From Tenacibaculum piscium (GTDB lineage Bacteria; Bacteroidota; Bacteroidia; Flavobacteriales; Flavobacteriaceae): a stretch of 64,000 nucleotides of DNA. Where the stretch lies: assembly GCF_021390715.1 (NCBI RefSeq), contig NZ_JAJGWT010000001.1, positions 191,839 through 255,838 on the forward strand. Reading direction: 5' to 3'. Position 1 is the stretch's first letter. Every line of letters begins with the position of its first letter. The notes under the pieces were generated by a model. The model did no database searches. It was not told where the DNA came from and was given only the letters and a program-made list of their open reading frames with translations. Position numbers and translations under genes: made by a program. Shown here piece after piece: positions 55,075-63,791 of the stretch.

Positions 55075-55926
55075 ATGAAAAAATCAATACTTATTAAACT
55101 TATTCTATTCCTTTTAATTTTTCCATTTACGACCAGTAATGCCCAAGATAATTTTATAATTCCATACGGAAATAATAAATCCGTAGGAAAATACGCCAAA
55201 GTAAATGGCACTAAAATTTATTATGAACAATACGGAAAAGGCGAGCCGTTGTTTATTATTCACAGTTGTGGAACGGATATCAAAGCAATGGAATATCAAA
55301 TTGATTTTTTCAAAAAAAAGTACAATGTTATTGCCGTCGATAGTCGAGGACAAGGAAAATCGAAGTTAAAAACAACTAATTTAACCTATGATTTAATGGC
55401 AAAAGATTATGAAGCGCTTGCGAACTATTTAAAATTAGATGCCATTAATATTCTTGGCTGGAGCGATGGAGCTATTATTGGTTTAAAAATGGGAATCAAC
55501 AATAAAATCAAGATAAAAAAAATAATTGCAATGGGTCCAAATTTAAGACTTGACTCAACTGCTGTGAACAATTGGGCAATTAAACAAGTTCAAGAAATGC
55601 ACTCGCAAACTATTAAAATGCTAAAAAATGGCGATACATCTAAAAATTGGGAAAAAGAACTACAATTAGACAAATTATTATTAAATTCTTCTGAGATTAC
55701 TCATAAAGCATTGAAAAAAATTACCGCCGAAGTTTTAGTTATTATTGGCGATAGAGATATTATTAAAAACCAACATGCCGTTGAAATTTTCGATAATATC
55801 TCCAAAGCACAACTCTGTATTTTACCTGGAGCAAATCATGGAATGCCTCGTAATAATTCAGAAATGTTTAATACAATTTCACATCATTTTTTAACTCAAA
55901 AATTTGATTATTCCAATGATAAATAA
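55075..55926 (+). CDS. Exported alpha/beta hydrolase
   Basis: A 283-residue alpha/beta-hydrolase with a signal peptide (MKKSILIKLILFLLIFPFTTSNAQ). The triad is Ser130 (ILGWSDGAI, GxSxG), Asp225 (IIGDRDII) and His254 (PGANHGMP), with the oxyanion line IIHSCGTD at about 61-68. Such enzymes cleave esters, lactones or amides; substrate unknown. It is a single gene, 86 bases after the DUF4041 gene, and convergent with trmN6, nine bases away at the stop codons. Confidence 0.85.
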   Translation: MKKSILIKLILFLLIFPFTTSNAQDNFIIPYGNNKSVGKYAKVNGTKIYYEQYGKGEPLFIIHSCGTDIKAMEYQIDFFKKKYNVIAVDSRGQGKSKLKTTNLTYDLMAKDYEALANYLKLDAINILGWSDGAIIGLKMGINNKIKIKKIIAMGPNLRLDSTAVNNWAIKQVQEMHSQTIKMLKNGDTSKNWEKELQLDKLLLNSSEITHKALKKITAEVLVIIGDRDIIKNQHAVEIFDNISKAQLCILPGANHGMPRNNSEMFNTISHHFLTQKFDYSNDK

Positions 55927-55935
55927 ATATAAAAC

Positions 55936-56673
55936 TTACATTTTTAAATAAAAATCTTTTGTAAGATTGATATAGGTATCGGTATATTGATGCCTTTCTT
56001 TTTCAATAATTAAAATTTCTTCCCGATTATTTGTAAGGTTTTCAGCCTGATTTTCATCAAAAGAAAAAGCCAATAAACTTCGGATAATTTCGGAGTCTTC
56101 ATTGCCTTTTACATGACAAATACGTTGTAAAAACAACTTCGATTCTTCGGCTAATTTCACGAAATTCTCTTGCTCTTTATAAGGAATTATGACCGAGAAT
56201 ATTCCTTTTTCTGATAAAATTTCAGCAACACCTTTTAGTAATTTTTCAAAAGATAATGACGAAGTAAAACGAGCTTTATTTCGAGCTTCATTTTGAGTTT
56301 CAAAAGCATCGGTATAAAATGGTGGATTGGAAACAATAACATCGTATTGCTCCTGTTCTTCTGCCATTTCTTGAGCAAAATCTGAAAAAGAAGCATTATA
56401 ACAAAACAATCGGTCACCCCAAGGAGATTGCTCAAAATTTGAAACCGTTTGCTCATACGCATCGGCATCAATTTCAACGGCATCTACTGTCATCGCATCG
56501 CTTCGTTGTGCCAACATTAATGAAATAACACCTGTACCTGAACCGATGTCTAAAATGGAATCTGGATATGCACCCAACGAACACCAAGCTCCTAACAACA
56601 CGGCATCTGTACCGATTTTCATGGCTGTTTTATCTTGATGTACTTCAAATTCTTTAAATTGAAATGGCTTCAT
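55936..56673 (-). CDS. trmN6: tRNA1(Val) (adenine-37-N6)-methyltransferase
   Basis: A 245-residue SAM-dependent methyltransferase of the TrmN6/YfiC group. It starts MKPFQFKEFEVHQDKTAMKIGTD (the KxxxDxxLLG-type lead of the family), has motif I DIGSGTGVISLML (about 41-53) and motif IV NPPF (about 115-118, VSNPPFYTDAF). It makes m6A37 in tRNA-Val. It is spaced one base from the start-side neighbour, the 43-residue protein gene. The flavobacterial name tRNA1(Val) methyltransferase is the usual one. Confidence 0.92.
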   Translation of the reverse strand: MKPFQFKEFEVHQDKTAMKIGTDAVLLGAWCSLGAYPDSILDIGSGTGVISLMLAQRSDAMTVDAVEIDADAYEQTVSNFEQSPWGDRLFCYNASFSDFAQEMAEEQEQYDVIVSNPPFYTDAFETQNEARNKARFTSSLSFEKLLKGVAEILSEKGIFSVIIPYKEQENFVKLAEESKLFLQRICHVKGNEDSEIIRSLLAFSFDENQAENLTNNREEILIIEKERHQYTDTYINLTKDFYLKM

Positions 56674-56805
56674 TTATAAAATTTTTCCGATTATTTTATC
56701 CGCATTAAAAAACAAGTATAAAATAACGATTAATACAATTATTAAAAGCATTCCTTTCTTCGGATTTGTACTTTTTCTATTTCCAAAACGTCTTTGAAAT
56801 TTCAT
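56674..56805 (-). CDS. Small basic single-helix membrane protein, 43 residues
   Basis: An ATG at 56805 gives MKFQRRFGNRKSTNPKKG, a basic stretch, then one membrane helix (MLLIIVLIVILYLFF, about 19-34) and a short basic tail, ending at 56674. The stop touches the trmN6 start (56673), a typical arrangement of coupled genes. I found it by reading the minus strand; the clean frame and linkage make it likely real. No function is known. Confidence 0.55.
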   Translation of the reverse strand: MKFQRRFGNRKSTNPKKGMLLIIVLIVILYLFFNADKIIGKIL

Positions 56806-56873
56806 TATTTATGATGATTATTTCTTATTATTTATGTGTAATTATTTTTCTTATTTATGATGCAATCTTGTTT

Positions 56874-57563
56874 TTATGCTTGTTTTATCGCACGAAGCAT
56901 TTCTCTTTTTCCTGGAGGACCTGCCAATCGTTCTACAGTAAAACCAACCGACTGCATCGCACGTCTAACGCTACCTTTTGCACAATACGTTACTAAAATT
57001 CCGTTTTCTTTTAAGGCTTCAAACATCTTTTTAAAAATTGCTTCTGTCCATAAATCAGGCTGATGTTCTGCTCCAAAAGCATCAAAATATATCAAATCAA
57101 ATGCTGATTTATCATCAATAGCTGTAAAAAATTGTTGCCGTTTTGTTAAACTGAAATCTGGTGTAATTTCGTGTTTTTTATCCCAAGAAAAGTTGTGCAT
57201 CTTATCAAAAATAACCTGATCTTTTTCAGCTTTTAATTCGGCTACATAATTTAATTTTTCAACTTCCTCTTTTACAACAGGATATGCCTCTACTCCAACA
57301 TAATTTATCTTTTTTGATGCCCTTTTTGATGCAATTAAATTCGCTCTTGAATTTTCTAAAAAAGTGATAAAACAATTTAAACCTGTACCAAAACCGATTT
57401 CTAAAATTGAAATTTCAGAGGTTGTTTGCAATGCTAATCCGCTTTTTATAAAAACATGATACGCCTCTTGAATAGCGCCGTGTTTTGAATGATATTGCTC
57501 ATTCCAATCGGGTAAATAAATGGTTGTAGAACCGTCGGATGTTATAATTATTTCTCGTTTAAT
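56874..57563 (-). CDS. mnmD: tRNA U34 5-aminomethyl methyltransferase, MnmD, non-ATG start
   Basis: An MnmC methyltransferase-domain protein (MnmD) that methylates nm5s2U34 to mnm5s2U34. Motif I ILEIGFGTGLN and the active line YFDAFGAEHQPDLWT are intact, as are YCAKGSVRRA and GPPGKREMLRA at the end. The open frame runs upstream through ITSDGSTTIYLPDW and EQYHSKHGAIQEAYHV, conserved in family members, to an in-frame TAA at 57576-57578 with no ATG. Where homologs have ATG AAA CGA GAA, this reads ATT AAA CGA GAA at 57561-57563, so an ATT start (229 residues) is the best guess. A TTG at 57431 would drop the conserved first 44 residues. Confidence 0.8.
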   Translation of the reverse strand: MKREIIITSDGSTTIYLPDWNEQYHSKHGAIQEAYHVFIKSGLALQTTSEISILEIGFGTGLNCFITFLENSRANLIASKRASKKINYVGVEAYPVVKEEVEKLNYVAELKAEKDQVIFDKMHNFSWDKKHEITPDFSLTKRQQFFTAIDDKSAFDLIYFDAFGAEHQPDLWTEAIFKKMFEALKENGILVTYCAKGSVRRAMQSVGFTVERLAGPPGKREMLRAIKQA

Positions 57564-57680
57564 AATATATATTTTTTATACTATTCATGAAATACTCATG
57601 AAATACTTACTTCAAAGATATGTTATTTTTAACAATCTTATTTCTTATTTATTGTTTTAACATGTAGCTATTTGTGGCTA

Positions 57681-57715
57681 TTTGTAGTAAAAATCCTACA
57701 ATTTTTGTATTTTTG
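57681..57715 (+). promoter_or_regulatory. Promoter of ilvE
   Basis: TTTG (57681-57684) and TATTTTTG (57708-57715) match the -33 and -7 elements with a 23-base gap. The transcript start would be near 57722, about 19 bases before the ilvE ATG at 57741. Confidence 0.6.
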
Positions 57716-57740
57716 TGTACTAATATATACACTTTTTTTT

Positions 57741-58796
57741 ATGGAATCGAACATACGCGTAAAGCTTGTCGAAAAATCAAAGATTGACACCGTAGATTTT
57801 AACAATTTAACCTTTGGTGGTATCTTTTCAGATCACATGTTTGTTTGTGATTATATTGATGGAGAATGGAAAAACGCTTCTATTGAACCTTACGCACCAA
57901 TTTCATTAAATCCTTCGGCTAAAATTTTCCACTACGGACAATCTATTTTTGAAGGAATGAAAGCCTACAAAGATGCCGATAATAAGACCTTATTATTTCG
58001 TCCTTTAGACAATCATAAACGATTAAATAAATCGGCAGAACGTTTGGTAATTCCTCAAATTCCTGAGGATATTTTTATGGATGGCTTAAAAAAATTATTA
58101 GAAATCGATAACAAATGGATTCCAACCAATGAAGGAAGTTCATTATATATTCGTCCTTTTATATTTGCCTCTGGCGAAGGTTTTCATGCATCGCCTGCCA
58201 ATGCTTATAAATTGATTATTTGTACCGCTCCTTCTGGTGCTTATTTTTCTGGAGATGTTAAGGTTTTAATTGAAGAAAAATATGCTCGTGCCGCTAATGG
58301 TGGTGTTGGTTTTGCAAAAGCTGGAGGAAATTATGCCGCACAATTTTATCCAACGAAATTAGCAACTGATAAAGGTTATCAGCAAGTAATTTGGACAGAT
58401 GATAATACGCATCAATATATTGAAGAAGCAGGTGCAATGAATATTTTTATCAGAATTAATGACACCTTAATTACAAGCCCAACGAGCGACCGAATTTTAG
58501 ATGGAATTACTCGAAAAAGTATTCTTCAAATTGCTGAGGATAAAAATATTCCTGTAGAAGTTCGTAAAATTACGGTATCCGAGGTGGTAGAAGCTGCTGA
58601 AAATGGTTCTTTAAAAGAAATGTTTGGTGCAGGAACAGCTGCAGTAATTTCACCAATTTCTGGTTTTGGATTCGATAACAAAGAATATGATTTGCCTAAA
58701 ATAACAGACGGATACGCTACGAATTTAAAGAAATATATCACCGATATACAAACCAATAAATCCGAAGATCCATACGGTTGGAGAGTTCAACTTTAA
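57741..58796 (+). CDS. ilvE: Branched-chain amino acid aminotransferase
   Basis: A 351-residue fold-type IV PLP enzyme that makes or degrades valine, leucine and isoleucine. FHYGQSIFEGMKAY near the start, GFAKAGGNYAAQFYPTK with the PLP lysine and EEAGAMNIFIRI are family lines. I start at the ATG at 57741 (MESNIRVK); a longer frame upstream has a hydrophobic, non-conserved leader that includes promoter sequence and is rejected. The length fits the class II BCAT (about 350). It is alone in its unit, with a promoter and a terminator. Confidence 0.95.
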   Translation: MESNIRVKLVEKSKIDTVDFNNLTFGGIFSDHMFVCDYIDGEWKNASIEPYAPISLNPSAKIFHYGQSIFEGMKAYKDADNKTLLFRPLDNHKRLNKSAERLVIPQIPEDIFMDGLKKLLEIDNKWIPTNEGSSLYIRPFIFASGEGFHASPANAYKLIICTAPSGAYFSGDVKVLIEEKYARAANGGVGFAKAGGNYAAQFYPTKLATDKGYQQVIWTDDNTHQYIEEAGAMNIFIRINDTLITSPTSDRILDGITRKSILQIAEDKNIPVEVRKITVSEVVEAAENGSLKEMFGAGTAAVISPISGFGFDNKEYDLPKITDGYATNLKKYITDIQTNKSEDPYGWRVQL

Positions 58797-58819
58797 TGAA
58801 AAATTAAAGAATAAATATT

Positions 58820-58850
58820 AAAAAGCATCAAGTAAAACTTGATGCTTTTT
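58820..58850 (+). terminator. Terminator after ilvE
   Basis: AAAAAGCATCAAGT (58820-58833) and ACTTGATGCTTTTT (58837-58850) form a 14-bp stem with a three-base loop and T tract. Confidence 0.9.
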
Positions 58851-58948
58851 TTAGGCGTTAAAAAAAACACGTTAAAATAACTTTAATAAATCATAAAATA
58901 ACAAGAGTAATCAGTAATTTTATCTTTTTAAAAAACCCTTCTAAAATA

Positions 58949-59830
58949 ATGAAAAATATTATCCTCATAATACTATCTATACTAATAGGTTTTGCGTTAT
59001 CCGTATTTATTTTAAAGAGCTATTTTAAAAATTATAATGAAAATTCTAGTCAAAAAAACAACTCAAATTCGCAAACAAGTGCGCTAATAACAACTAAAAA
59101 AACAACTGTTAAAAAAGATTTTGATGCTTGGAACGCAAACATGAAAAAAAATATCGACTTAACAGCAACCTTTATTGCTATTGATGAAAAAGGAATAACA
59201 ATAACAAAACCAATGTTTTTAACACTATTACAAACAGGAATCTATCTTGTTGAAAAATTGGAAAAAGAAACGCTTACCACCTACAAATTAACCACAACGC
59301 AACAACCTGTTAACCAAAAAATAAAAAAAGCCATTATAAGAAAAGCTCGGGTTGCTTACGAATATTTTAAAATGGAAGGGCAAAAATTACCTGAATATGA
59401 TTTTACGGATTTAAATGGAATATCGCACAATAAAGAAGTGCGTACCACAGGAAAAATAACGGTCTTAAAATCGTGGTTTATTAATTGCAAAGTTTGTGTG
59501 GAAGAATTTCCTAAACTCAATGATTTAGTGGATACGTATCAAAATGAAGATATTCAATTTATTTCTTTAGCCTTTAATGAAAAAGATAAATTGAAAAAAT
59601 TTTTAAAAACAAAACCATTTAAATATGTTACCATACCAAATCAGAAAAAATATATGTCGAAAAACTTAAAAGTAAAGCAATATCCGACACATATTATTAT
59701 CAATTCAGATGGTGTTATTCTTAAGGTTGTCAATAATGTTGATACGTTAACTTCCGAACTTGAACGCATTTTAGAAGAAGAAAATCATCAAAAAATTCAA
59801 CAAGATATTCAAGAAAACATTCAAGAATAA
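58949..59830 (+). CDS. Membrane-anchored TlpA-like thioredoxin-fold protein
   Basis: A 293-residue protein with an N-terminal membrane anchor (about 3-25), a helical spacer and a thioredoxin-like domain (about 150-280). The redox motif is CKVC in WFINCKVCVEEF, a CxxC with the tryptophan displaced by four residues from the usual WCxxC. The cis-proline is in KQYPTHIIIN. The tail is a short repeat (QQDIQENIQE). Periplasmic TlpA proteins reduce disulfides in cytochrome assembly or envelope proteins. It is 119 bases after ilvE's terminator region and alone. Confidence 0.85.
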   Translation: MKNIILIILSILIGFALSVFILKSYFKNYNENSSQKNNSNSQTSALITTKKTTVKKDFDAWNANMKKNIDLTATFIAIDEKGITITKPMFLTLLQTGIYLVEKLEKETLTTYKLTTTQQPVNQKIKKAIIRKARVAYEYFKMEGQKLPEYDFTDLNGISHNKEVRTTGKITVLKSWFINCKVCVEEFPKLNDLVDTYQNEDIQFISLAFNEKDKLKKFLKTKPFKYVTIPNQKKYMSKNLKVKQYPTHIIINSDGVILKVVNNVDTLTSELERILEEENHQKIQQDIQENIQE

Positions 59831-59839
59831 TAAATCAAT

Positions 59840-60229
59840 TTAATACGTCTCTAAAATTTCTTTGATATTGGGTTTAAAATAATTTTCACCTTTTAAAACC
59901 TTCCCGTCTTCTCGATAAATTGGTTCCCCGTTTTCATCTAATTTACTCATATTACTTCGCTGAATTTCGTTAAAAACAGCTTCAATTTTATCCTGCATTC
60001 CATGTTCGATAATTGTTCCACATAAAATATACAACATATCGCCCAAGGCATCGGCAACCTCAACTAAATCATTATTTTTACAGGCTTCTAAATATTCTTC
60101 ATTTTCTTCTTTCATCAACTCGAAACGCAATTTTTTTCTATCCTCTGAAATAGCGATTGTTGGTTTATTTTGAATATTTATTTTAAATGCTTCGTGAAAT
60201 TCTTGCACTGCTTTTAGTTTATTTTTCAT
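59840..60229 (-). CDS. MazG-like NTP pyrophosphohydrolase (phosphoribosyl-ATP pyrophosphatase-like)
   Basis: A 129-residue all-alpha MazG-fold enzyme. The metal motif is LRFELMKEENEEYLEA (about 31-46, ExxxE with an extra E) and VADALGDMLYIL (about 58-69). The C-terminal YFKPNIKEIL line is typical of this subgroup, often annotated as phosphoribosyl-ATP pyrophosphohydrolase-like, but it is not linked to histidine genes here. It probably hydrolyses damaged or non-canonical nucleotides. It is convergent with the TlpA-like gene and divergent from the small membrane protein at 60300. Confidence 0.85.
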   Translation of the reverse strand: MKNKLKAVQEFHEAFKINIQNKPTIAISEDRKKLRFELMKEENEEYLEACKNNDLVEVADALGDMLYILCGTIIEHGMQDKIEAVFNEIQRSNMSKLDENGEPIYREDGKVLKGENYFKPNIKEILETY

Positions 60230-60299
60230 GTGTTTTGCGTGTTTTTTGTATATTTTTTATATTGTTAGTTTTAAGTAACTTTGCTAAAAATAAAAGATT

Positions 60300-60515
60300 A
60301 TGTTCATTCCTTTTGCTACCATCGAATTTACCACAGGTAGAATTGTTTTTTCGTGTTTATTTATTATCGCTTTTGTAATTGTGATGTTTTACAGTTATAA
60401 AAAAGATGCTAAAAACAATCAAAAATACTATAAAAATAGTGCTTTATTTGTTGCCATCGGGATTCTAACGGCTATTACATTATTATTTCTTGCAAAATAT
60501 TTAATCAAAGGATAA
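60300..60515 (+). CDS. Small conserved two-helix membrane protein
   Basis: A 71-residue protein with two helices (about 13-33 and 48-67) and a lysine-rich loop (YSYKKDAKNNQKYYKNS). The start MFIPFATIEFTTGRIVF looks like a flavobacterial family I have met without a known function. The -7 element TAACTTTG (60276-60283) is 16 bases before the ATG, but no -33 element fits well. A perfect terminator follows. It is likely expressed. Confidence 0.7.
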   Translation: MFIPFATIEFTTGRIVFSCLFIIAFVIVMFYSYKKDAKNNQKYYKNSALFVAIGILTAITLLFLAKYLIKG

Positions 60516-60541
60516 AATTAATTCTTCGATTTATAAAGATA

Positions 60542-60574
60542 AAAAACCGATTCTTTTATAAAGAATCGGTTTTT
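60542..60574. terminator. Terminator after the small membrane protein
   Basis: AAAAACCGATTCTTT (60542-60556) and AAAGAATCGGTTTTT (60560-60574) form a 15-bp perfect stem with a three-base loop. It may also serve the convergent DPP III gene. Confidence 0.92.
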
Positions 60575-60597
60575 ATTTTAGAGATTTTTAAATCTAA

Positions 60598-62655
60598 TTA
60601 ATTTTTGATAGGTAAAAAACTATGATTTTTAGCATAAAATTTCATTTGTTCTTCAAAAGTTTCAGGCTGTGTCACTTTTACATCTGTGATAGTTCCTTCG
60701 GCATCGGTTACGGGTACTAAAACAGGATTTACAAAACCATTATATGGTGCAGATGTAAATTGTTTATTACGTTCTAAAACTTCTTTATGTAATTCCTGAT
60801 TTACTTTTACACCATATCCTTCTACTAATTTTTTTGCGGCATCAAAATCTCCTTCGGATTTAATTCGTTGGGTTTCTTTTAACAAACGCCCAAAAATTTC
60901 ACGAAGTTTTAGGTAATCATTTACAACGAAATATGTTTTTCCATCTTTCGATATTTTTTCAATAACATTCTCTTTTTGTCCTTGTTCAAAAGCCCAAGCC
61001 GAAACCCATTGACGGTTTACCATGTGATCTTCTTCAATATCATCTCCTAATTTAATACGAACTAATTGTGTCATCAAACCATTTCTGATATATCCATCAT
61101 ACGCGGCTTTTCCTGTTTTTTCCCAATCAGAAACCAAGCCTAATTCTTGTAATTTAGCATCCATTAAATAATACAATCCAACCAAATCTGCTCTTCCTTC
61201 TTCCATGGTAGAGGCGTAATTTTTCAAGGTTTCTTTAGGTTGTCCAATTCCGTCATTTATTTGTCCTGATGCGTGTCCAATAACCTCATGTAATGCGGTG
61301 TGTAGTTTATCGGCTAATTTTCCATATTCAAGTTCTACTGCTATTTCCTCTTGATTATAAGCAAATTCTTTCAATCTTCCTGAACCACCAGCATTGTTAT
61401 ACGCACCAATAATATTTCCTAAGGATACTGATTTAGAACCATGTTGTTCACGAATCCAGTTATTATTTGGCAGGTTCACTCCGATTGGCGTACTTGGTGA
61501 TGCGTCTCCTGCTTCTGATGCAACATTTACTGTTTTATACGAAACACCGACTACATTTTGTTTTTTGTGTGTTGGTGATAAAGGTGCATTATCTTCAAAC
61601 CATTGTGCATTTTCAGATAAAACTTTCATTTTTTTAGACATCTCAAAATCTTTAATTTGAACAATTGTTTCATACGAACCTCGATATCCTTTTGGATCAT
61701 TATATACTTCGATAAAACCATTTATCCAATCAATATTTCCTTGTGTAGCAGTTGCCCAGGCGATACAATATTGATCCCAAACATCTAAACTTCCTGTTCT
61801 ATAATATTCAATTAATAAACCTAAAGCTGTTCCTTGTTTTTCATTTTCAGCAACTTCTTTTGCTTTTTCTAACCAAAAAATGATAGTATCGATAGCTTCT
61901 CCATACATCCCACACGATTTCCAAACTTTTTCTACTAATTTTCCATTTTCACGTACTAATTTAGAATTTAAACCTGCTTCAATAGGTTGTTTTTCGCTTC
62001 CTTTGTAGGCTGTTTTGTAAAAATTTTCAACATCTTTACTGGTAATATCTGCACCATAAAAGTTAATTGCTGATGCTAATACATTATCGACACCTGCTTT
62101 TTTATTTACTTTTTTAGCGTCTTTATCATTAAAAATAACTTCTAAAGCTTCTTCGGATAAATTTGCTTTTGTTTGCTTTAATAAATCAGTTAAATATTCT
62201 TTAGAAAAATCAGGTTTAATTTTGTCGTTCGAATAATGATGATGAATTCCGTTTGAAAACCAAACACGTTTTAAATAGGTCGTAAATTTTTTAAAATCTT
62301 CACTATTTTTATCGCCTGAAAAATTAGTATTGATATGTTCTAAAGCATTTCTAATTTCAAGATTATGACGATAATTTTGATCCCACATAATATCTCTCCC
62401 TGCTAATCCTGCTTGGCTTAGATAATATACCAGTTTTTTTTCTTTGAGCGTTAGTGCTTCAAATCCTGGAATTTGATATCGTAATACCTTTATATCGGCA
62501 AATTGTTCGACTTCATGATTAAATTTCGGTGCTTTTTTAGCAACAGTTCCTATTGTTTCTTTTGCTATTTCAGTTGATGTTTCTTTTTTTCCATCACCAC
62601 AAGAAGCTAGTAAACTAAGGGTTGCAACGGCACAAAGTAGTTGTTTTATGTTCAT
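60598..62655 (-). CDS. Dipeptidyl-peptidase III-like lipoprotein
   Basis: A 685-residue lipoprotein (lipobox LLASC, Cys19) of peptidase family M49. The zinc motif HEVIGH (456-461, HExxGH) is intact, as is the second motif EEGRADLVGLYY (485-496) with the third zinc ligand. DPP III removes dipeptides from the N terminus of short peptides. Eukaryotic DPP III is cytosolic; this form is membrane-anchored in the envelope, as in Bacteroides relatives. It is often mis-annotated as dihydrofolate reductase. A -7 element (TATCTTTG on the minus strand, 62702-62709) is 46 bases upstream. Confidence 0.9.
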   Translation of the reverse strand: MNIKQLLCAVATLSLLASCGDGKKETSTEIAKETIGTVAKKAPKFNHEVEQFADIKVLRYQIPGFEALTLKEKKLVYYLSQAGLAGRDIMWDQNYRHNLEIRNALEHINTNFSGDKNSEDFKKFTTYLKRVWFSNGIHHHYSNDKIKPDFSKEYLTDLLKQTKANLSEEALEVIFNDKDAKKVNKKAGVDNVLASAINFYGADITSKDVENFYKTAYKGSEKQPIEAGLNSKLVRENGKLVEKVWKSCGMYGEAIDTIIFWLEKAKEVAENEKQGTALGLLIEYYRTGSLDVWDQYCIAWATATQGNIDWINGFIEVYNDPKGYRGSYETIVQIKDFEMSKKMKVLSENAQWFEDNAPLSPTHKKQNVVGVSYKTVNVASEAGDASPSTPIGVNLPNNNWIREQHGSKSVSLGNIIGAYNNAGGSGRLKEFAYNQEEIAVELEYGKLADKLHTALHEVIGHASGQINDGIGQPKETLKNYASTMEEGRADLVGLYYLMDAKLQELGLVSDWEKTGKAAYDGYIRNGLMTQLVRIKLGDDIEEDHMVNRQWVSAWAFEQGQKENVIEKISKDGKTYFVVNDYLKLREIFGRLLKETQRIKSEGDFDAAKKLVEGYGVKVNQELHKEVLERNKQFTSAPYNGFVNPVLVPVTDAEGTITDVKVTQPETFEEQMKFYAKNHSFLPIKN

Positions 62656-62715
62656 TTTTGATGCTTTTATTTAACAGGTTTTAATTAATTTTTATGCGGA
62701 TCAAAGATACAAAAT

Positions 62716-63276
62716 TTAAAATTCAGAATACTTAAAACAACTTGTCGTATGATCGTTAACCATGCCTATCGCCTGCATATATGCGTAGATAATGGTAGCT
62801 CCTACAAACTTAAAACCTCGTTTTTTCAAATCTTTTGAAATGGTATCTGATAAGGCTGTACTTGCGGGTACTTCTGCGCTATTTTTAAAGTTATTTTTGA
62901 TTGGTTTTCCTGCAACAAAACTCCAAATATATGCTGAAAAAGAACCAAATTCTTTTTGAACTTCCATAAAAAGCTTAGCGTTTAAAATAGCAGATTTAAT
63001 TTTTAATTTATGCCTTACAATTCCTACATTTTGAAGTAACTCATCGTACTTATATTCATCATAATTGGCAATTTTAGTATAATCAAAATTATCGAAAGCA
63101 CTGCGGAAATTTTCTCTTTTCTTTAAAATAGTAATCCAATTTAAACCCGCTTGAAAGCTTTCTAGTAGTAAAAATTCAAATAAAACCGCATCATCATATA
63201 CGGGAACTCCCCATTCGGTATCATGATATTTTATATACAACGGATTATTTCCTACCCATAAACATCTTTTTTTCAT
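62716..63276 (-). CDS. tag: DNA-3-methyladenine glycosylase I
   Basis: A 186-residue base-excision repair enzyme that removes 3-methyladenine. The zinc-snap residues Cys5 (RCLW), His18 (KYHDTEWG), His176 and Cys180 (NDHTTSCF) match E. coli Tag at an offset of one, and ESFQAGLNWITILKKRENF is the helix-hairpin-helix region. It is on the minus strand, 60 bases upstream of the DPP III gene start. The 515-base gap to sppA on the other side holds repeats only. Confidence 0.96.
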   Translation of the reverse strand: MKKRCLWVGNNPLYIKYHDTEWGVPVYDDAVLFEFLLLESFQAGLNWITILKKRENFRSAFDNFDYTKIANYDEYKYDELLQNVGIVRHKLKIKSAILNAKLFMEVQKEFGSFSAYIWSFVAGKPIKNNFKNSAEVPASTALSDTISKDLKKRGFKFVGATIIYAYMQAIGMVNDHTTSCFKYSEF

Positions 63277-63329
63277 TTTTGAACTATTTAAGGTTGAAAT
63301 TTACTGTTAAACATTTTAAAAATGATTAA

Positions 63330-63501
63330 GAGCCTGTTTAAATTTCATCTAAAAAAGTTTTGTAATATAAAAATAAGAAATCGAATCCGTCAAACTGAAT
63401 TTAGTTCAGTTTCGCATCCTGATTTGCCGTAGTTTTTAGCTTTTTTTTTGATGATTCTTGTCAATTCGAATTATTTTAATAACTAAAAGCAATTAAAATT
63501 A
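63330..63501. repeat. Mosaic dispersed repeat, copy C
   Basis: It starts with GAGCCTGTTTAAATTT, as do the elements at 9736 and 53329. It carries the hairpin AAACTGAA/TTCAGTTT (63392-63399, 63405-63412). Its 63379-63428 matches 9805-9854 inverted with two differences in 50 bases, and 63450-63501 matches 53367-53418 inverted with four differences in 52. I see no gene in this stretch, nor a right terminal repeat. Confidence 0.8.
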
Positions 63502-63586
63502 TATCGAGAATTTGATTGTTTTCTGTTGATGAATTTTTAGTTATTTTGATGTTAAATAAGTTCTCGAAATGATTAGTAACAATGCC

Positions 63587-63675
63587 TAGCCCCGATTGAA
63601 GCAATTGTTTGAGCTCCTTTTTTTGATTTTTCTTCAAAAAAAGAGCGAGTGCGGAAAGCGGGAAATAGCTTCAAA
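63587..63675 (+). repeat. 89-bp dispersed repeat, copy 2
   Basis: Identical over 89 bases to 3310-3398 and in the same orientation. It lies in the tag-sppA gap (63277-63791), which has no gene. The rest of the gap has only AT-rich sequence, a possible long-range pair CGAGAA (63506-63511)/TTCTCG (63561-63566), and the weak -7 element TATCTTTA at 63761-63768. Confidence 0.85.
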
Positions 63676-63791
63676 TAATTTTTATTGTCTTATATTATCC
63701 TGATAAAAAATAAGACAAATTTCAATTTTAAAGAGTGTTTTAAAACTTCATGTAAAACTGTATCTTTACTCAAAAAAATTAACAGCACTAT

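Noticed and set aside
56874..57431. mnmD starting at the TTG at 57431
   Set aside because: The conserved residues upstream (such as DGSTTIYLPDW) are in the same open frame, so the gene is longer.
57672..57740. A longer ilvE with a hydrophobic leader
   Set aside because: The extra part overlaps the -33/-7 promoter and is not like a BCAT start. The ATG at 57741 gives the normal length.
63277..63791. A gene in the tag-sppA gap
   Set aside because: No frame with a sensible start and length is found. The stretch is filled by repeats and AT-rich DNA.
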